Positions 11,890 to 24,117 of a stretch of DNA of 64,000 nucleotides are shown piece by piece. How positions within the stretch are numbered: position 1 is the stretch's first letter; each line of letters opens with the position of its first letter. Source of the DNA: Combretum micranthum (taxonomy: Eukaryota; Streptophyta; Magnoliopsida; Myrtales; Combretaceae); assembly GCA_024138025.1 (NCBI GenBank), contig JAMXBD010001370.1, forward strand, positions 310,001 to 374,000. Direction: 5' to 3'. The notes below the pieces were generated by a model. The model saw only the letters and a program-made list of their open reading frames with translations. It made no database searches and was not told the DNA's origin. The translations under genes were made by a program, and so were the position numbers.

Positions 11890-12249
11890 CTAAATGCGAG
11901 AATACCCAAGAAAAATACATTTTAATGATTTGGGATCAAGTTTTGTAACTTGAGGACACACATCCCAAACAAAACAAGTATAACCAAATATTTTTGGTTC
12001 AATAGGAAACAAAAGTTTATTTGGGAAAAGAGTATGATAAGGAGTCTTAGCATTCAGAACAACTGAAGGCATATGATTAATTAAAAAACAAGCTGTAGAT
12101 ACAACATCGACCCAAAAGTGTTTCAAGACATGCATTTGAAACAACAAAGCCCCGGTAGTTTCAAGCAAATGCCTATTCTTTCTTTCAGCAACACCATTTT
12201 GAGACAGTGTATCTACACAAGAATTTTGGTGAATAATAGCTACACACAA
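11890..12249 (-). pseudogene. Copia-1 integrase fragment
   Basis: A 119-residue minus-strand frame contains QNGVAERKNRHLLE (the end of the integrase core, including its last catalytic Glu), FWVDVVSTACFLINHMPS and KLDPKSLKCIFLGY. These are highly typical of copia integrase. The zinc-binding N-terminus and the first catalytic Asp residues are absent: upstream the sequence passes straight into a leader-like region. The linker to RT (11580-11890) is poorly conserved and contains stops. Confidence 0.92.
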
Positions 12250-12961
12250 TTACTCCAGATTTGATGCCCTTTATTTCTCCCATAACTTCAATACAAACTC
12301 AGAGAGTAGCAACAACAAAAGCAAAATAGTCCAAATGATAACAAAAAAGTCGTTTACCACCAAGGACTAAATACAGCAAACACTATTAACCACAGAGAAC
12401 ACTCAACGACCAAGTCAAATTCTAGCCTAATCTACAATAACGACACAATCAAACTTCAACAACCCAAGGTCTATCGAAAGACCAAACCTACCAAAGGTCA
12501 TCGCACACAACTACCACGACCTAAACTTGAACACAACCACACCTCAAAACGCCACCTGTTAATCCACTCTCACTGCACCAAGCCACCTTTGACAAACTTC
12601 TAAACACACTAGACCAGAATTCAACCTCAAAATATCGAAACCATTATCTTCAAAACATAATAACAAAGTAACCACACACCCAAGTCGTATAAACTCAGGT
12701 AAGTCGATTGGTGGCAACTGGAGGGACTTTCAAAGCCACACGTGCCTTCACGCACTGACGCTTGAACATTGTAGCGGTGCGTGTGAGACACATGCTAGGG
12801 TTTTTGCTTCGAGAATTTCTAGATAAGCTCACTGATGAATGGTGTGTCTTCTTAGGTCGGAGGTGACAAAAAGAAAACACTTTGAAAATTTTGCACTCTC
12901 AAGAATCATTGGTCACTTAAGCAACACGTAAAAATTTGATCCTTTGAATACTCTAATATCA
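12250..12961 (-). other. Copia-1 leader with primer-binding-site-like sequence; gag missing
   Basis: Between the 5' LTR and integrase only about 700 bp remain, where a copia normally has more than 1.5 kb of gag, protease and integrase N-terminus. Next to the LTR (about 12943-12961, minus strand) is TGATATTAGAGTA, close to the initiator-Met tRNA site TGGTATCAGAGC. No gag motif was found. A 61-residue frame at 12695-12880 shows no family features. Confidence 0.6.
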
Positions 12962-13172
12962 TGTAAAGTTTAAACACAAAGAGAAATGATCAGAGAAAAT
13001 TGTTGTATATCTTATTGATCCATAGGGTTACATATATATAAGATTTAAGGAACCAAAAATGGAAGGTAAATAAATATTGACTAATATTTATGACTAGTCA
13101 AAAGTCAATATCTAGAGAATATATTCTATATTATTTTACATATATATATATATATATTTACAGCCTAAAACA
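12962..13172 (-). repeat. 5' LTR of copia-1
   Basis: On the plus strand it runs from TGTAAAGTTTAAAC to CAGCCTAAAACA, closely matches 1683-1886, and is followed by the duplication GTACC at 13173-13177. A TA microsatellite of about 20 bp lies near its right end. Confidence 0.93.
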
Positions 13173-13177
13173 GTACC

Positions 13178-13590
13178 CAATTGTCTTGAGTACATGAGGC
13201 CCAACTTGGCTTCCTTTAGACATCTTACTATTAAATAGGGCTCGGGATGTATCATACCGTTCAACCCTAGCACTTTTCTGGAATAGCTCATGCAGGTGAG
13301 CATATATCTCTTTTGCAAACTATTCTCATGCTGCTTCTGCAATTCCGAAGATATTACAAATAACATGAGACATTGGACATCAATAGACTCTCCAGCTTTT
13401 CCTAATATTACTTATATTGTGTAATGGTGGCATCCTTGCTTGGTTCCATAACCTCTGCCTCTTCTAGGACATATAATATCCTTTGATGTTTAAGTACTAT
13501 TTTCATCTTCCTCAGCCACTTAAGGAAATTTGGTCCAATGAGGAGGTTATCTTTTATCAAGTATGGATCCCAATGATAGGTTATTATCGT
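13178..13590 (-). pseudogene. Copia-2 gag N-terminal portion
   Basis: The minus-strand frame from about 13570 leftwards gives LLIGPNFLKWLRKMKIVL, the N-terminal gag signature of plant copia elements. Further left come SSELQKQHEN, then (in shifted frames) HELFQKSARV and LMYSRQLG-type sequence up to the GTACC junction. Several frame changes and stops show decay. It is contiguous with 869-1677 once copia-1 is removed. Confidence 0.82.
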
Positions 13591-16500
13591 TTACCATTTT
13601 AGAGCTACGTACAATAAATACAGAGTTTAGTATTTATGAATAATTATTTAATAAAAGGTTTTTTTAATTCTAACTCCTACTATTTTTCAAATGCAATGGC
13701 CCCTTCTATTAAATTCAAAGAACCCCATTGGAAGGTTCTCCAGTAGATCAAAAACCTAAATAAAATTAATATGCACACAACTGAGTTGTAACCACACATT
13801 ACATTATGTTAGGTTGGCCTTAATTAACTCGCCAATCGTAAGTTCCATACGACTTTTGGATTTTCTATTAGATTGACTCTTTAGATAAATTCATATTTAA
13901 AAACCTAACACTAGCCCATTAGATTATTAACCTTAGCTGAGTTAACAAATTAAAAATTTAATTTTAAGTCGACTTATTAACAAATCATAAAAATTATAGT
14001 GTCTTATATAAGCCCACAATTGAGCTGTATCGACTTATATAAAACTCTTTTTATAATTCATAACTGGAGGGCCTACTTTTTAATGTTTTGACTTAATATA
14101 TTTAGGGATCCAATTTATGTCTCACATGAAAAAAAAAAAAAATCATGGTCTATTCTTGTATACATTAAACAAAAGAATAAACAAAAATATTAATAAAAAT
14201 GCATTGATCATAGGCCATATTAAGGAGTATGAGCTAAGCTTAAGCTCATACTTGGGGTCATAGGACCAATAATCCATAAACTTAGAATGCTGCTCCTATT
14301 GGACCTTTTGGACTACTTATGTCTTGAAAAATTATGGAACTTTTCTGTCTTTCATCTCTTCTTTTGTGTTTCCAAAAGCATTATGTAGACCCAAAAAAAA
14401 AAATACAAAATCTTTTTGGACTCAACCCATCCAAAGGATACACAAGCCCCATTTAATTATGAACCAGAATAATTCACATATTGTCCATTCAATCCTAGGC
14501 CCATGATCATGCAATAATTCCAAAAATATTAGCCAATCAATTCAAAATAATTATCATAATCTTAGTATAGACTCGGGATTAATTGCTAATGATCAAATTT
14601 TCATAAATAATTATATACCTCTTATTTATAAAAATTTCTTAATCCTTATAAAATGAAAGCATTTATGCAAAATACCCTTTCTCTGTCTCATATTTTTTTC
14701 CACCCAAGGTAAAGAAAAAAAACAAACAAAACAAAAGGGCATATAATATCGTTAAAAAGGATTTTAAATTTACACGTTATAAAATTGTAACTTCAAGAAC
14801 ACTATCCTATTATAATTTACCCAACGGACTCCCTGTTGCCTTTTTAATGTTAAAAAAATTTTAATGAAAAATTGCCATTATAGATCAATCAAAATACAAA
14901 ATTATTATCATGGGCCTGTCTTACCTAAAATAATGTGTTGTAGAATCAAATTAAAAAGGCTTTTGATTCTAAAAGGTTGAACATGCTTTAAAATTATCTT
15001 TAAATTATAACATGCCAAAATCCCATACCATACCAAGATTATAAATTGATTCCATTAATCAATTCTAGGTCAACATTCATTATATTGTACATATACACAT
15101 GAGGCTCTAATACCATTATTAGGTTGTGTAAAATCATGAAATGCAGTAGAATTTTTTCTTTAAATTACAAAACCTATTGTAGAATGCATGTGTGACATGC
15201 AAAATAATATCACAAAATGACTAAGTGTAAAAGAAATATATCTCTTTTTCTTTTTCTTTTTTTTTTTCTGAATATCGTCTCCTCTTGGTGATGTTATTCA
15301 AAAGCATTCATCACAAGGACTCTAAATGTAGTTCCCCTAGTGGTATCCACATACACGTAACAAGAACTTATTGTAATCCTCCATATTGCTAGATAACTTA
15401 GATTAGAATGATAAAAAAATTTTGTGTCTCATACAAGAACCAACTAACTAACTAACTATATATATAATTTGTAAGAAAACCTTTTGACTTGCTCTTAATT
15501 TATGAAAATAGTCAAAGGAAAAAATTGTCATTTAATAACTTATAAATGAAACATTAAATTTGTTTCCATCTAATTAATTAATTCATTTATTTAAGAATAA
15601 AATAATTCTAATTCTAAAATAATTATAGACATGATCTCAGTATCCACTAAAATCTCTTATTAATAATCTCCTTCTTGTTAACTATGTTATTGTGTGCGAC
15701 CCTTTAAGTTTCTCTACACGAAGGCAGTGCCTATTATTATATAGACCAAGGTAATCGTCTAGCAACAATTATTGGCTATCCAATGTGATAAAAAGAATCA
15801 GAAACCACTATGAACTAATTATTGCATAATTAAATCTCTTCATCAAAATGTCCAAAATAGACCATAACTCAATATCATCCTCTCTATATTTCACATCACA
15901 CCCAACAACTATATTATTTGTAATCTATATTAATGTTGCATTTAATGGTATTGAAGTGCAACGTTCAATATATATGATATATAAAGATCTCAAGTCTAGG
16001 GATTATTTACAATCGTTCATATAGGGAGGGGCCAATGACATTAAACATGTGGTATAATTTATTTGCGAGTCGTGTTCAGCATACCTATTTAACCTCTGGG
16101 CATCCACTTGCATGACTTGGATATTTTTTCTTTGGTCTAGCGAGAATAACCGTTAGCCATACAATGTGTTGGTTTAAATATCTACGTCTCCTCTAGATAT
16201 TTATCTGACCAAGAACAAATTTTAGATAATACAATGTCTCGGAATTCCCACTAATAAATATACCTCATTAATATTCTAGACATTTCTAATTATCTATAGA
16301 ATTTTATTGTAAAATAGATACGAGTAGAAAAATATATAAATATAATAAAGACTTGTCTTTTATTAATAATATCCATAAATACCTTAAAAATATCGTGGCA
16401 CGTTATGCAAAAAATACAACAGTTGATCCTTTGTTTCATGTGTAGCATGGATGACATGTTGGTTATACTAGAATTTGAAAAGCTCAAGGTTGAGGCGTAC

Positions 16501-18190
16501 ACACAAAAAACCCAGTAGGGGTAGTATATATGATACTGTCTGCGTCTATATGGTATTCTATGATACTGTCTGCGTCTGTATGGTATTCTACTATAATGTC
16601 ATATCCATAGGTGTGTTATACTCACGGTTTATCGAAACATACATGCCAGGACATTGAATTCATTACCACGAACCGTTATGTGCCGCATACACGAAGCAAG
16701 CCATTCTAACATCTTCGTTTTTAATGATGATTTTTCCCCATCCAAACTTCTTCATGGATAATTAGAAAAATAAATAAATAAATAAAAGAATTTAGCGGTA
16801 ATGTTTGCGAAAACGATTCAACAGGAATAATATGGTTGGTATTAGATAAGAATAAATAAAAATTTTGATCTTAGAAAACTACTGCGTGTTCTTATAAATC
16901 TCTCAGACGTCATATCCATAATTATATACCTATATCTACCGAATGTCTATAGATTAGGGCTGCATTAGTATATATACCTTAGTGACATCCCGAAATTGTT
17001 TCATTTTTTAGAATAGGACATTTGACCTAAATGCAGAAAACAAACAAAAGTTAGTCTATTACTGTTGTCCCATTACTTTTATTTAGAATATAATTAAATA
17101 TTCTTTTGAAATTCTGGAATATATTAGAGAGCATATCAAAACCTTCGATGTTGACTCTGTGTGTGTGTATATATTTTAGAATGTTTTATGAAAACCTTGT
17201 ATATGCCGCTCAAAGAAATCTTATAGATATATATATCCCCCAGGAATTGGTAAACCATCAATTTATGGCGGCGCATTTCATCCTTCACTGCCAATAACGC
17301 TGATTATTAGATTTATCTACTTACATCCTCGAAGCTGCAAGACGCCTGTCTCATATTGGCTTCGTGGTGTAAACAAATATGATAACTTTTGTTTTTCTCT
17401 GACATATAGAATGAGGTCACTTTCTTTCCGTTAAAATACGACGCCAGAGAATATTGAGATTCTTTAAATTTAGTACACAAGCTAGCCTAAAAAACATATT
17501 GTCATGTTTCCACAAAAAATTTGAAAAAAGACAGATTTGTTTCACATTTCTCATTGAAAATGCTGGCATTGCTCGTTGAATTGAAATATGTATATACATA
17601 TTTATATATATTTAAATTCTAGTTTAAAGCTAAAATTTGTTAATCCCACGAGGATATGCTACCAAGTAGCAGTGTGTATGGTATGGCTTGATCCAGTTCT
17701 CCTCTATGAGCCAAACCAAACCGTATATTATAGTTCAATCTTTCTTTTAACTTTACACCTAACCATATGGTTCAGTTCATAATTTTTGTTAATTGAAAGA
17801 AAATGGTTTAGTCTTATTCAGTTTGCAGCTTGAATCGTTTTTTATTCTTGAAATTAAAATACATTCTATTGAAAAGCTCCTATTACATATTTCATACTAC
17901 CAATATTTGAAATTAACTATCTACCTAAATAACTATGTAAAAGTTATAATGGGAGAGAGATTGTATACATTATAAAATTATAATCTTTTGAAACTATAGT
18001 GATATATTAGACTCGGTGAAATTATAATACGATGTATGGATAAGATGCACAAATTTTAATTTTTTGTATACTTTTAATTAATTCATTATCAATTGTATAA
18101 ACCAATAAGTAACTATAGAATAGAAGTTGATTAATTAGTAACATAAAATAAAAAAATATTTAGGACATTAGAGGCTTGATTCTAAAAATT
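13591..18190. other. AT-rich stretch without a recognisable gene
   Basis: I found no protein-coding family here. The part nearest 13.6 kb is probably the 5' leader of copia-2. At about 15096-15112 the minus strand reads TGGTATTAGAGCC, one mismatch from the initiator-Met tRNA primer site TGGTATCAGAGCC. The copia-2 5' LTR may therefore start just to its right, but no LTR partner was found. A long pyrimidine run lies at 15240-15270. The remainder is low-complexity AT-rich DNA. Confidence 0.45.
16531..16590. repeat. 30-bp tandem duplication
   Basis: TGATACTGTCTGCGTCT is followed by RTATGGTATTCTA and repeated twice head to tail, with one mismatch between units. Confidence 0.93.
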
Positions 18191-18797
18191 CACTACAAGA
18201 ATTTTGAGTTTTAGTCACATGAAATTAGCATTGCAAAATGCAAGAAAAACATGGCAAAACGTATTTTGCCATGTTTAATTAATGTGGCCAATAAACGTCA
18301 CGAAAGCTGTGTCGCAGATTGATTTGGCCACGTTAAAAAAGTAAACATCATGAACATAATTTAGTGCGTAAATTGCATAATGAAAGGCAAAATAGAAACG
18401 TGGCTAGAAGTTATATGATAGGCGACTTTTATTGTGTGGCTAATATGCAAATTTTGTTGTTGCCTTTTTTATGTAGGGTTGTTATGAGATGAACTGGGCG
18501 ATGTTAAATAAAAAAAATCGCCAAGGTAATTTAAAACATAAATTGCATTAAAAATGTGGCATTGAAATATAGCCATATGTTATATGATAGGCCACATTTT
18601 TTGTGTGGCTAATAGACAAATGAATATTATACAAACCTAATTTTAACTGTCGCTAATATTGTTCTTGCTTTTTCATGCATGACTGTAAATTACACTTGTG
18701 ATGAGTATAATAGCTATTTATGTACAAGATTATTGAACCTATTTAGCAAAATACATAAGTGGTGTTTAAAGATACATTTTCCTAGAAATATACCTAT
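18191..18797 (+). mobile_element. CACTA (En/Spm-type) transposon terminus
   Basis: CACTACAAGAATTTTGAG at 18191 matches the CACTA terminal inverted repeat consensus (CACTACAAGAAA). It is followed by subterminal repeats containing GCCACGT, GTGTGGCTAATA and GGCCACATTTT motifs, several in both orientations, up to about 18660. The matching TTCTTGTAGTG end was not seen in the window, so the right side is lost or interrupted by the LTR at 18798. Confidence 0.75.
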
Positions 18798-21700
18798 TGT
18801 CCCTTCCCAAAGAGTACCCTTAATGTGATAGCTCACCACACTCAATATTGAGACTTAAGTATGACAACCTTAGTCATCCCAAAGTTTTGATATCGGGTGT
18901 AAGGCGTACCTTCACATTTGTAACGGACCAAACTTTGGATCAAGCCATTTAAGCAGTTATACAAAATAGCAATTAAGAAGTTAATCATAACAATATAATC
19001 AAGATTTTAAAATATAAGGAGTCTTACAAACTTAAGGGGCATTCCCCTATTAAAATGACTAATTCTATTAGAGTCCATCATCACAATAAGTCATTTTTAG
19101 ATTCTTCTTGGAAATCTATATCTTCTTCTAATTTCTTACTTCTAACCAAAGCTCTTGGCTCCATAAGGCATTAACTGGGTGAAATCCTTTAGGCTCCAAC
19201 CAAAGATATGAGTACTGAAAGAGATATCTAAGATATAAGCTACGTGATTAGTGAGAATTATTTCCACAATTAAACACTTAACAACAAATAATCAAACAAG
19301 TTTATTTACATATAAGATTCACAACACGTGAGCATGCAATACATACGATTTTCTGGGAATTATATGTTGAACGGATTTACCCCTCCATTTAGAGTTAAGG
19401 GTTCTAAGCCAAATAAACCGATTTTTATAAATATAATTCATTTGTAGTTTTTGTATCACTACCTAGATTAAAACATAATTTCTTCATATATTTTGCAGCT
19501 CAATTTAATTCGGGTGACCTTATTACTTTTTAGATTTTACAAACTCTACGAACCTGTATTGTTCTTTATCCCAATGGTATAGTAATTAATGTAATGAACT
19601 CACCCAATGATATGCATGAATCGACTTAATAAATACTCATGACATAATTAAGTAATTTACGGTGATCATAAAAATTGCAGACAATCATTCCTATACTAAC
19701 TCAAACACTCATTATTAACAATCTCGCCTCGATATACCTAAACATAATTCAACCATATAGTGTAAAGCACATGCACCTTTTCCATTTTATCTTTTCCTAA
19801 GTCTAATTCACTAATTTTACAAGCAATAACAGAGTGCAAAAAGTAAGAAATAAACTCATTCAGCCATTTGCACAAAACTTCTAGTCAAAAGTAATCATCA
19901 GGTTTTAAAAACTCTCTCTACATCATCTATAAAGAGAATACCTAAAATGATATCTCTTGAAGTTCTACTTAAAACTGCTAATTCTATTCAATACTATCGT
20001 TAAAAATCGATAGAATGAAATTCCAACTTAAAATGATCACAACTTGCTCTTTTAACTTGGAATTTTGCATATAATATGCCGTTTTCTACCTACTCCAAAA
20101 TTTATCTATTTCTAATGTTATTTTTGTCACAAAAATTCTTTTGATTGTAAAAAGATCGGTTACAAAATTACCATAAAATCCCAACTCATAAAACACAATA
20201 TTTCCAAACTTTCCTTGTAAAAAAATATATATATTTTAGCAAAAATATGATATTTATGTGATTGAAAAAATCTTTTGGATATATATATATATATATTAAT
20301 AGACTCATATTGTTACAAAATTTAATGGTGGTTTGCCTCAATGATTATTTCATAAAACAACTTAAAACTTGAATCTTAATAATTTCCTCTTTAAATAGTT
20401 TGAAAGAACTTAAAATCTTTGGTATTATACTCATATTTTTATTAATTTATTTTTAATTTACTTAAGATAAATTGACTTTATTACTTGTCTTTTAGGATAT
20501 CTACAAAATTTACCTCTAATAAGTTAAATTTTTCCTAAGTTGTTGCTAGTTATTAATAATTTGAGTGATATCATTTATATTTTCCTTTTAAATGATTGAA
20601 AATAAAGGTTTCTTCTTAGATTTTTTTTCTTACTTCTTTAAAAATACATTCTATTTCTAAAACTTGGTATGTTAAGCTTTTTATCATTTTTTTAAGTTGT
20701 TGGTAAAAGCTATTGTTTTTAAGTTTATCATATTATTTTTTTCTTATTTCTTTGGAAATGAGTTTTTCTTTAGTAATCTACTTTCTTAGATTGTTGACAA
20801 CTTTTTATTCCTCTAAGTGGGTTTATAAACTAGTGAGTTAATTTTATTTTATCTTTGAAAGCTAGTTAGAACTTAGTTTTTATTATGTGGTTGCTAAAAT
20901 CCTAATTTAAACTTTGTGAGAAATTTGTATACTAAAGAGTCCTTAATACTAAGTTTTATTAAGTTTCATGTTACTTATCATGAAAAGATAGTGTTTATTT
21001 TCTTAGTTAATTTCTTTGGTAAAATCATCATTGTTTCATTTGGGAAAAATTCATGGTGAGTTTGAAAAGAAGTTGAAAAATCATTTTTTCTATATTTTTT
21101 TTTTTATAACAAAAGCTTTATTTAGGGACAAAGTTACATAAAAAGAGTTTGGTTCTATTTTCCTTTGTTAAAGAAATTTCTTTTTTATTTTTGTTGAGAC
21201 AATATCATTATGTTGATGCATGTATATGATTATGCAGTATGAAAAGATGAAAATATAGGAAAGATATAAGAAGCAAAATAATAAGCAAGATAATAAGATC
21301 AAGTATTAGGAACTTAGCTTCATCAAGTGTCTCGGTCAAGTATTGAAAGCCTTAGTTTCATGAAGGCAACCCGGAACTAAGATTAGACTAATCCCAAAAG
21401 AAAAAGAAAAAAAAAGAAAGAAAAGAAAAGCAATAATAATAGTAAAATCATGTTAGTGAAAGTTAGTGAGCATTTAGTCTAAGAATATATATAGATATAT
21501 ATATATATATATTTAATAATATATATATATATATATATAAGGTTAGATTAGGAGCATAACAATAATAACAACATAATAACATAATATCAACAAAATAACA
21601 TAATCGTATTCTTGGCATGTGCAAGAACAAAACATGAACATGTTATTGCTTCTACAACTCACATGAGTTTTTGAGAACAATACCATGGTCATGCTAAGTT

Positions 21701-22095
21701 ACATGACATGAAAAAATAAATGGTTGAAAGCTTTTACCTAAAGTGTGTTTATGTTGAAGGAAGAGGATGATAGTTGAAAAACGTTGTGGATAGAGATATG
21801 TGGTAGATAGTTTTTGTGTAGAAAAGGATTTTAGAAGAATTTGATTAAAGAGAGTTTTTGGTAGAGAGGAATTGTGTAGAGAGGATTTGTTGGGAAATTT
21901 TGAGAGAGTTTTGTTATGTAAAATGAGTGTGTGAAAGAAGTAGAGGGAAATGGGGTATTTATAGTTGAAGATGAGGGAAATTAGATGTAATAAAATAAAT
22001 TAAAAAGAAAAATAATTAGAGATGAGAGAGGGGAGTGGCACCGAATTTGGGTTCGTATGGGGGAAGAAATTATTTAATTTGTATTTTGTAAAGAT
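18798..22095 (-). mobile_element. Giant family B LTR, minus orientation, 5'-truncated
   Basis: It starts TGTCCCTTCCCAAAGAGTAC at 18798, homologous to 2633 onward, then CTCAATATTGAGAC and ATGACAACCTTAGTC. At 20030 it carries the motif ACAACTTGCTCTTTTAACT, shared with 3890 and 60345. Leader sequence (minus sense) spans about 21230-22090, with the TATA box at 21956-21963 and donor-like AG/GTAAAAG at 21737. Acceptor-like TTTCAG ends at 19215. The U3 upstream of about 22095 is missing: the alignment stops where copy 4006-7750 is at about 4570. Confidence 0.78.
21488..21540. repeat. (TA)n microsatellite
   Basis: An imperfect TA tract with a small interruption lies inside the giant LTR. Confidence 0.85.
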
Positions 22096-22624
22096 GTGCC
22101 TCCTAGTTTCGACGGTGAGCAGAGCCCTGCTCCTAGAGGTATTCGGATGATGGATACGAATCTGACCCTAGCACTACCAGGAGATAGGGACATGAGAATT
22201 GATATTAGTGATAGCAGCTCCTAGGGAGAGGACGATTACCATCAGTTAGGCCTCAGGAAAAGGGCAAGGGTCGCCTTTATCCTAGCTCTTGAGTCAGATC
22301 TATATTATATGATGATGATGTTTGTACTATCTATTAGTGATGGCATGATAGATATGACATTGATAGACTTTTGATGGTGTACATGTATGCGTAACATATG
22401 GTATGTAAGGCAATGTATATGTATCTTTTGATGACCTTAGTAGTAGAAGCTAGTATAGAGTTAGTGCCATTTTTTATATGTACATATTGCACTAACCATG
22501 AGAATTTATGTGTATTTTGGTTATGTATATATATATGTGTGATATATATATATGAATGACTTTGATGTCTTTTAGTAAAGGTGAACCATGATCCAATCTA
22601 AATAACATATTTAATGTTAATAGA
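22096..22624 (+). other. Unassigned segment upstream of gypsy gag
   Basis: About 22105-22230 is richer in GC than its surroundings. It reads through as FDGEQSPAPRGIRMMDTN and GDRDMRIDISDSSS before a stop. I do not recognise the family. It could be the end of a leader reading frame of the gypsy element, or part of its 5' LTR. The rest to 22624 is AT-rich with TA/TG repeats. No primer-binding site was found. Confidence 0.4.
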
Positions 22625-23790
22625 ATGCCAACAGGGAGAAATAGAAGTAGAAATGCAAGGATATTTCGAAATCCACCAATAAATGCCCTTGCACCATCCC
22701 AAAACCGATTAGAGGATGTTTTCCAAAGTCTCTAGCAACAAAATGTATTGATCTTGCAAGCTTTGCAAAATATGCAAGCAACAAATGCAGCAGCACCTGC
22801 TGAATGCCTCCAACAACTCCCAGAGGAAATGAAAGGCATACTGCATCGGTTAAATTTCAGGAAAATAGACTAGTGAACCCTGATGAATCTGTTACATAGG
22901 TGCAAGGACCACCCTGATATGAACAGGAATTGCCACCACCACCACCTTTACGTCCTCAGAGGAATTTGTTACCGGAATTCATTAAATACAATAGGTACTT
23001 TGAAGGACACCTGGAAAGCCAGAAGAAGCTGAGGACTGGCTAGCTCAGATTGAGCGATCCCTTGATGTTTTCTGAGTACCTGAAGCTTTGAGGGTACCTT
23101 ATGGAACTTATTTGCTAAGATTAAGAGCAAGGATATGTGGAATTCAACAACGAAGTTTGCCACAACCGATCACTTGGGAATGTTTAGGTAGGAATTTTTT
23201 AAGGAATATTTTTTGGGTAGTCTAAAAGCAAAGTATAGCACTAACTGACGAATCTGACACAAGGAAGTAAGACAATTGATGAGTATGAACATGAGTTCAA
23301 TCAGTTGTTACAGTTTGCTCTAGATGCTTATCGGGACAATAATGAGCTAAAGAGACAAACTTTCATGGCTGGATTAGAACATCATTTCAGAGAAGATTTA
23401 CTGAATTTGAAGTCGATAACTTCATGGCTATGATAGAAAAAGCCCGAATCATTGAATGAGCAAGGAGATATGAAATTGAAAGGTACAAGAAGAAGGAACC
23501 AACTTTTGGGAAGAGAACATATGATGGTTCTATGGCAAATCTTGTGCCTAAGAAGAGTAAATTCTTCAAACCTCTCAGTGTGAACAAAGTAGGAGGAGTT
23601 GGGAAGAGCAATGTTACATGTTGGAAATGCAAGGGTTCTCATTATCTAAGAGAGTGCCCACAATTGCAACACAAATGTTACTACTATGGAGAAAGTGGAC
23701 ACATGGCAAATAATTGTTCAAAAAGAAAAATGGCGACTTGTTTTGTATGTAACAAAGTGGCCATATATCAACCAACTGTCCATGGAAATT
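22625..23790 (+). pseudogene. Gypsy gag
   Basis: The frame opens with ATG at 22625 (MPTGRNRSRN). Frames shift several times and resume with gag landmarks such as AEDWLAQIERSLDVF near 23030. The C-terminus at 23532-23792 has two zinc knuckles. The first, CWKCKGSHYLREC, is one residue short between Cys and His. The second, CYYYGESGHMANNC, has lost its second Cys. Gag would form the particle and bind RNA, but this copy cannot be translated intact. Confidence 0.88.
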
Positions 23791-24117
23791 GAACACTATA
23801 GTTGGATCTTCACATCCTAAAGGAATGGTTAGAGTCACAGACCGAAAAATGGAAATGCCAATACCAGCAAAGCTAGTACAACAGCTAGAGTCTTTGCTAT
23901 GTATGGGAATACGATTGAGAATGTGGAGAAGGAAGATGAAGAAAATACATGGGAAGAAGTTGACCCTGATGATTATGGTCTCATTGCAGGTATGTAGTTA
24001 CATCTTTGTTTATTTAAAGTTATTGTATTAGACACAAACACGATTAGATACACAATAGAAGCCCTTATGAATTGAAAAGAACGTGTAATTAATAAATGAT
24101 AATTAAGATCAATTCAA

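Larger units (their letters stand above)
1683..13172 (-). mobile_element. Ty1/copia retrotransposon copia-1, complete ends, interrupted
   Basis: This element lies in minus orientation. It has matching short LTRs of about 204-211 bp at 1683-1886 and 12962-13172, a 5-bp duplication GTACC, a polypurine tract next to the left (3') LTR, and a primer-binding-site-like sequence next to the right (5') LTR. Between them lie integrase, reverse transcriptase and RNase H segments in the copia order (integrase before RT). About 8 kb of the interior is a later insertion (2633-10697). Most of gag and the protease are missing between the leader and integrase, and the pol frames carry stops, so it is non-autonomous. 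It sits inside the gag of an older copia-2. Confidence 0.93.
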
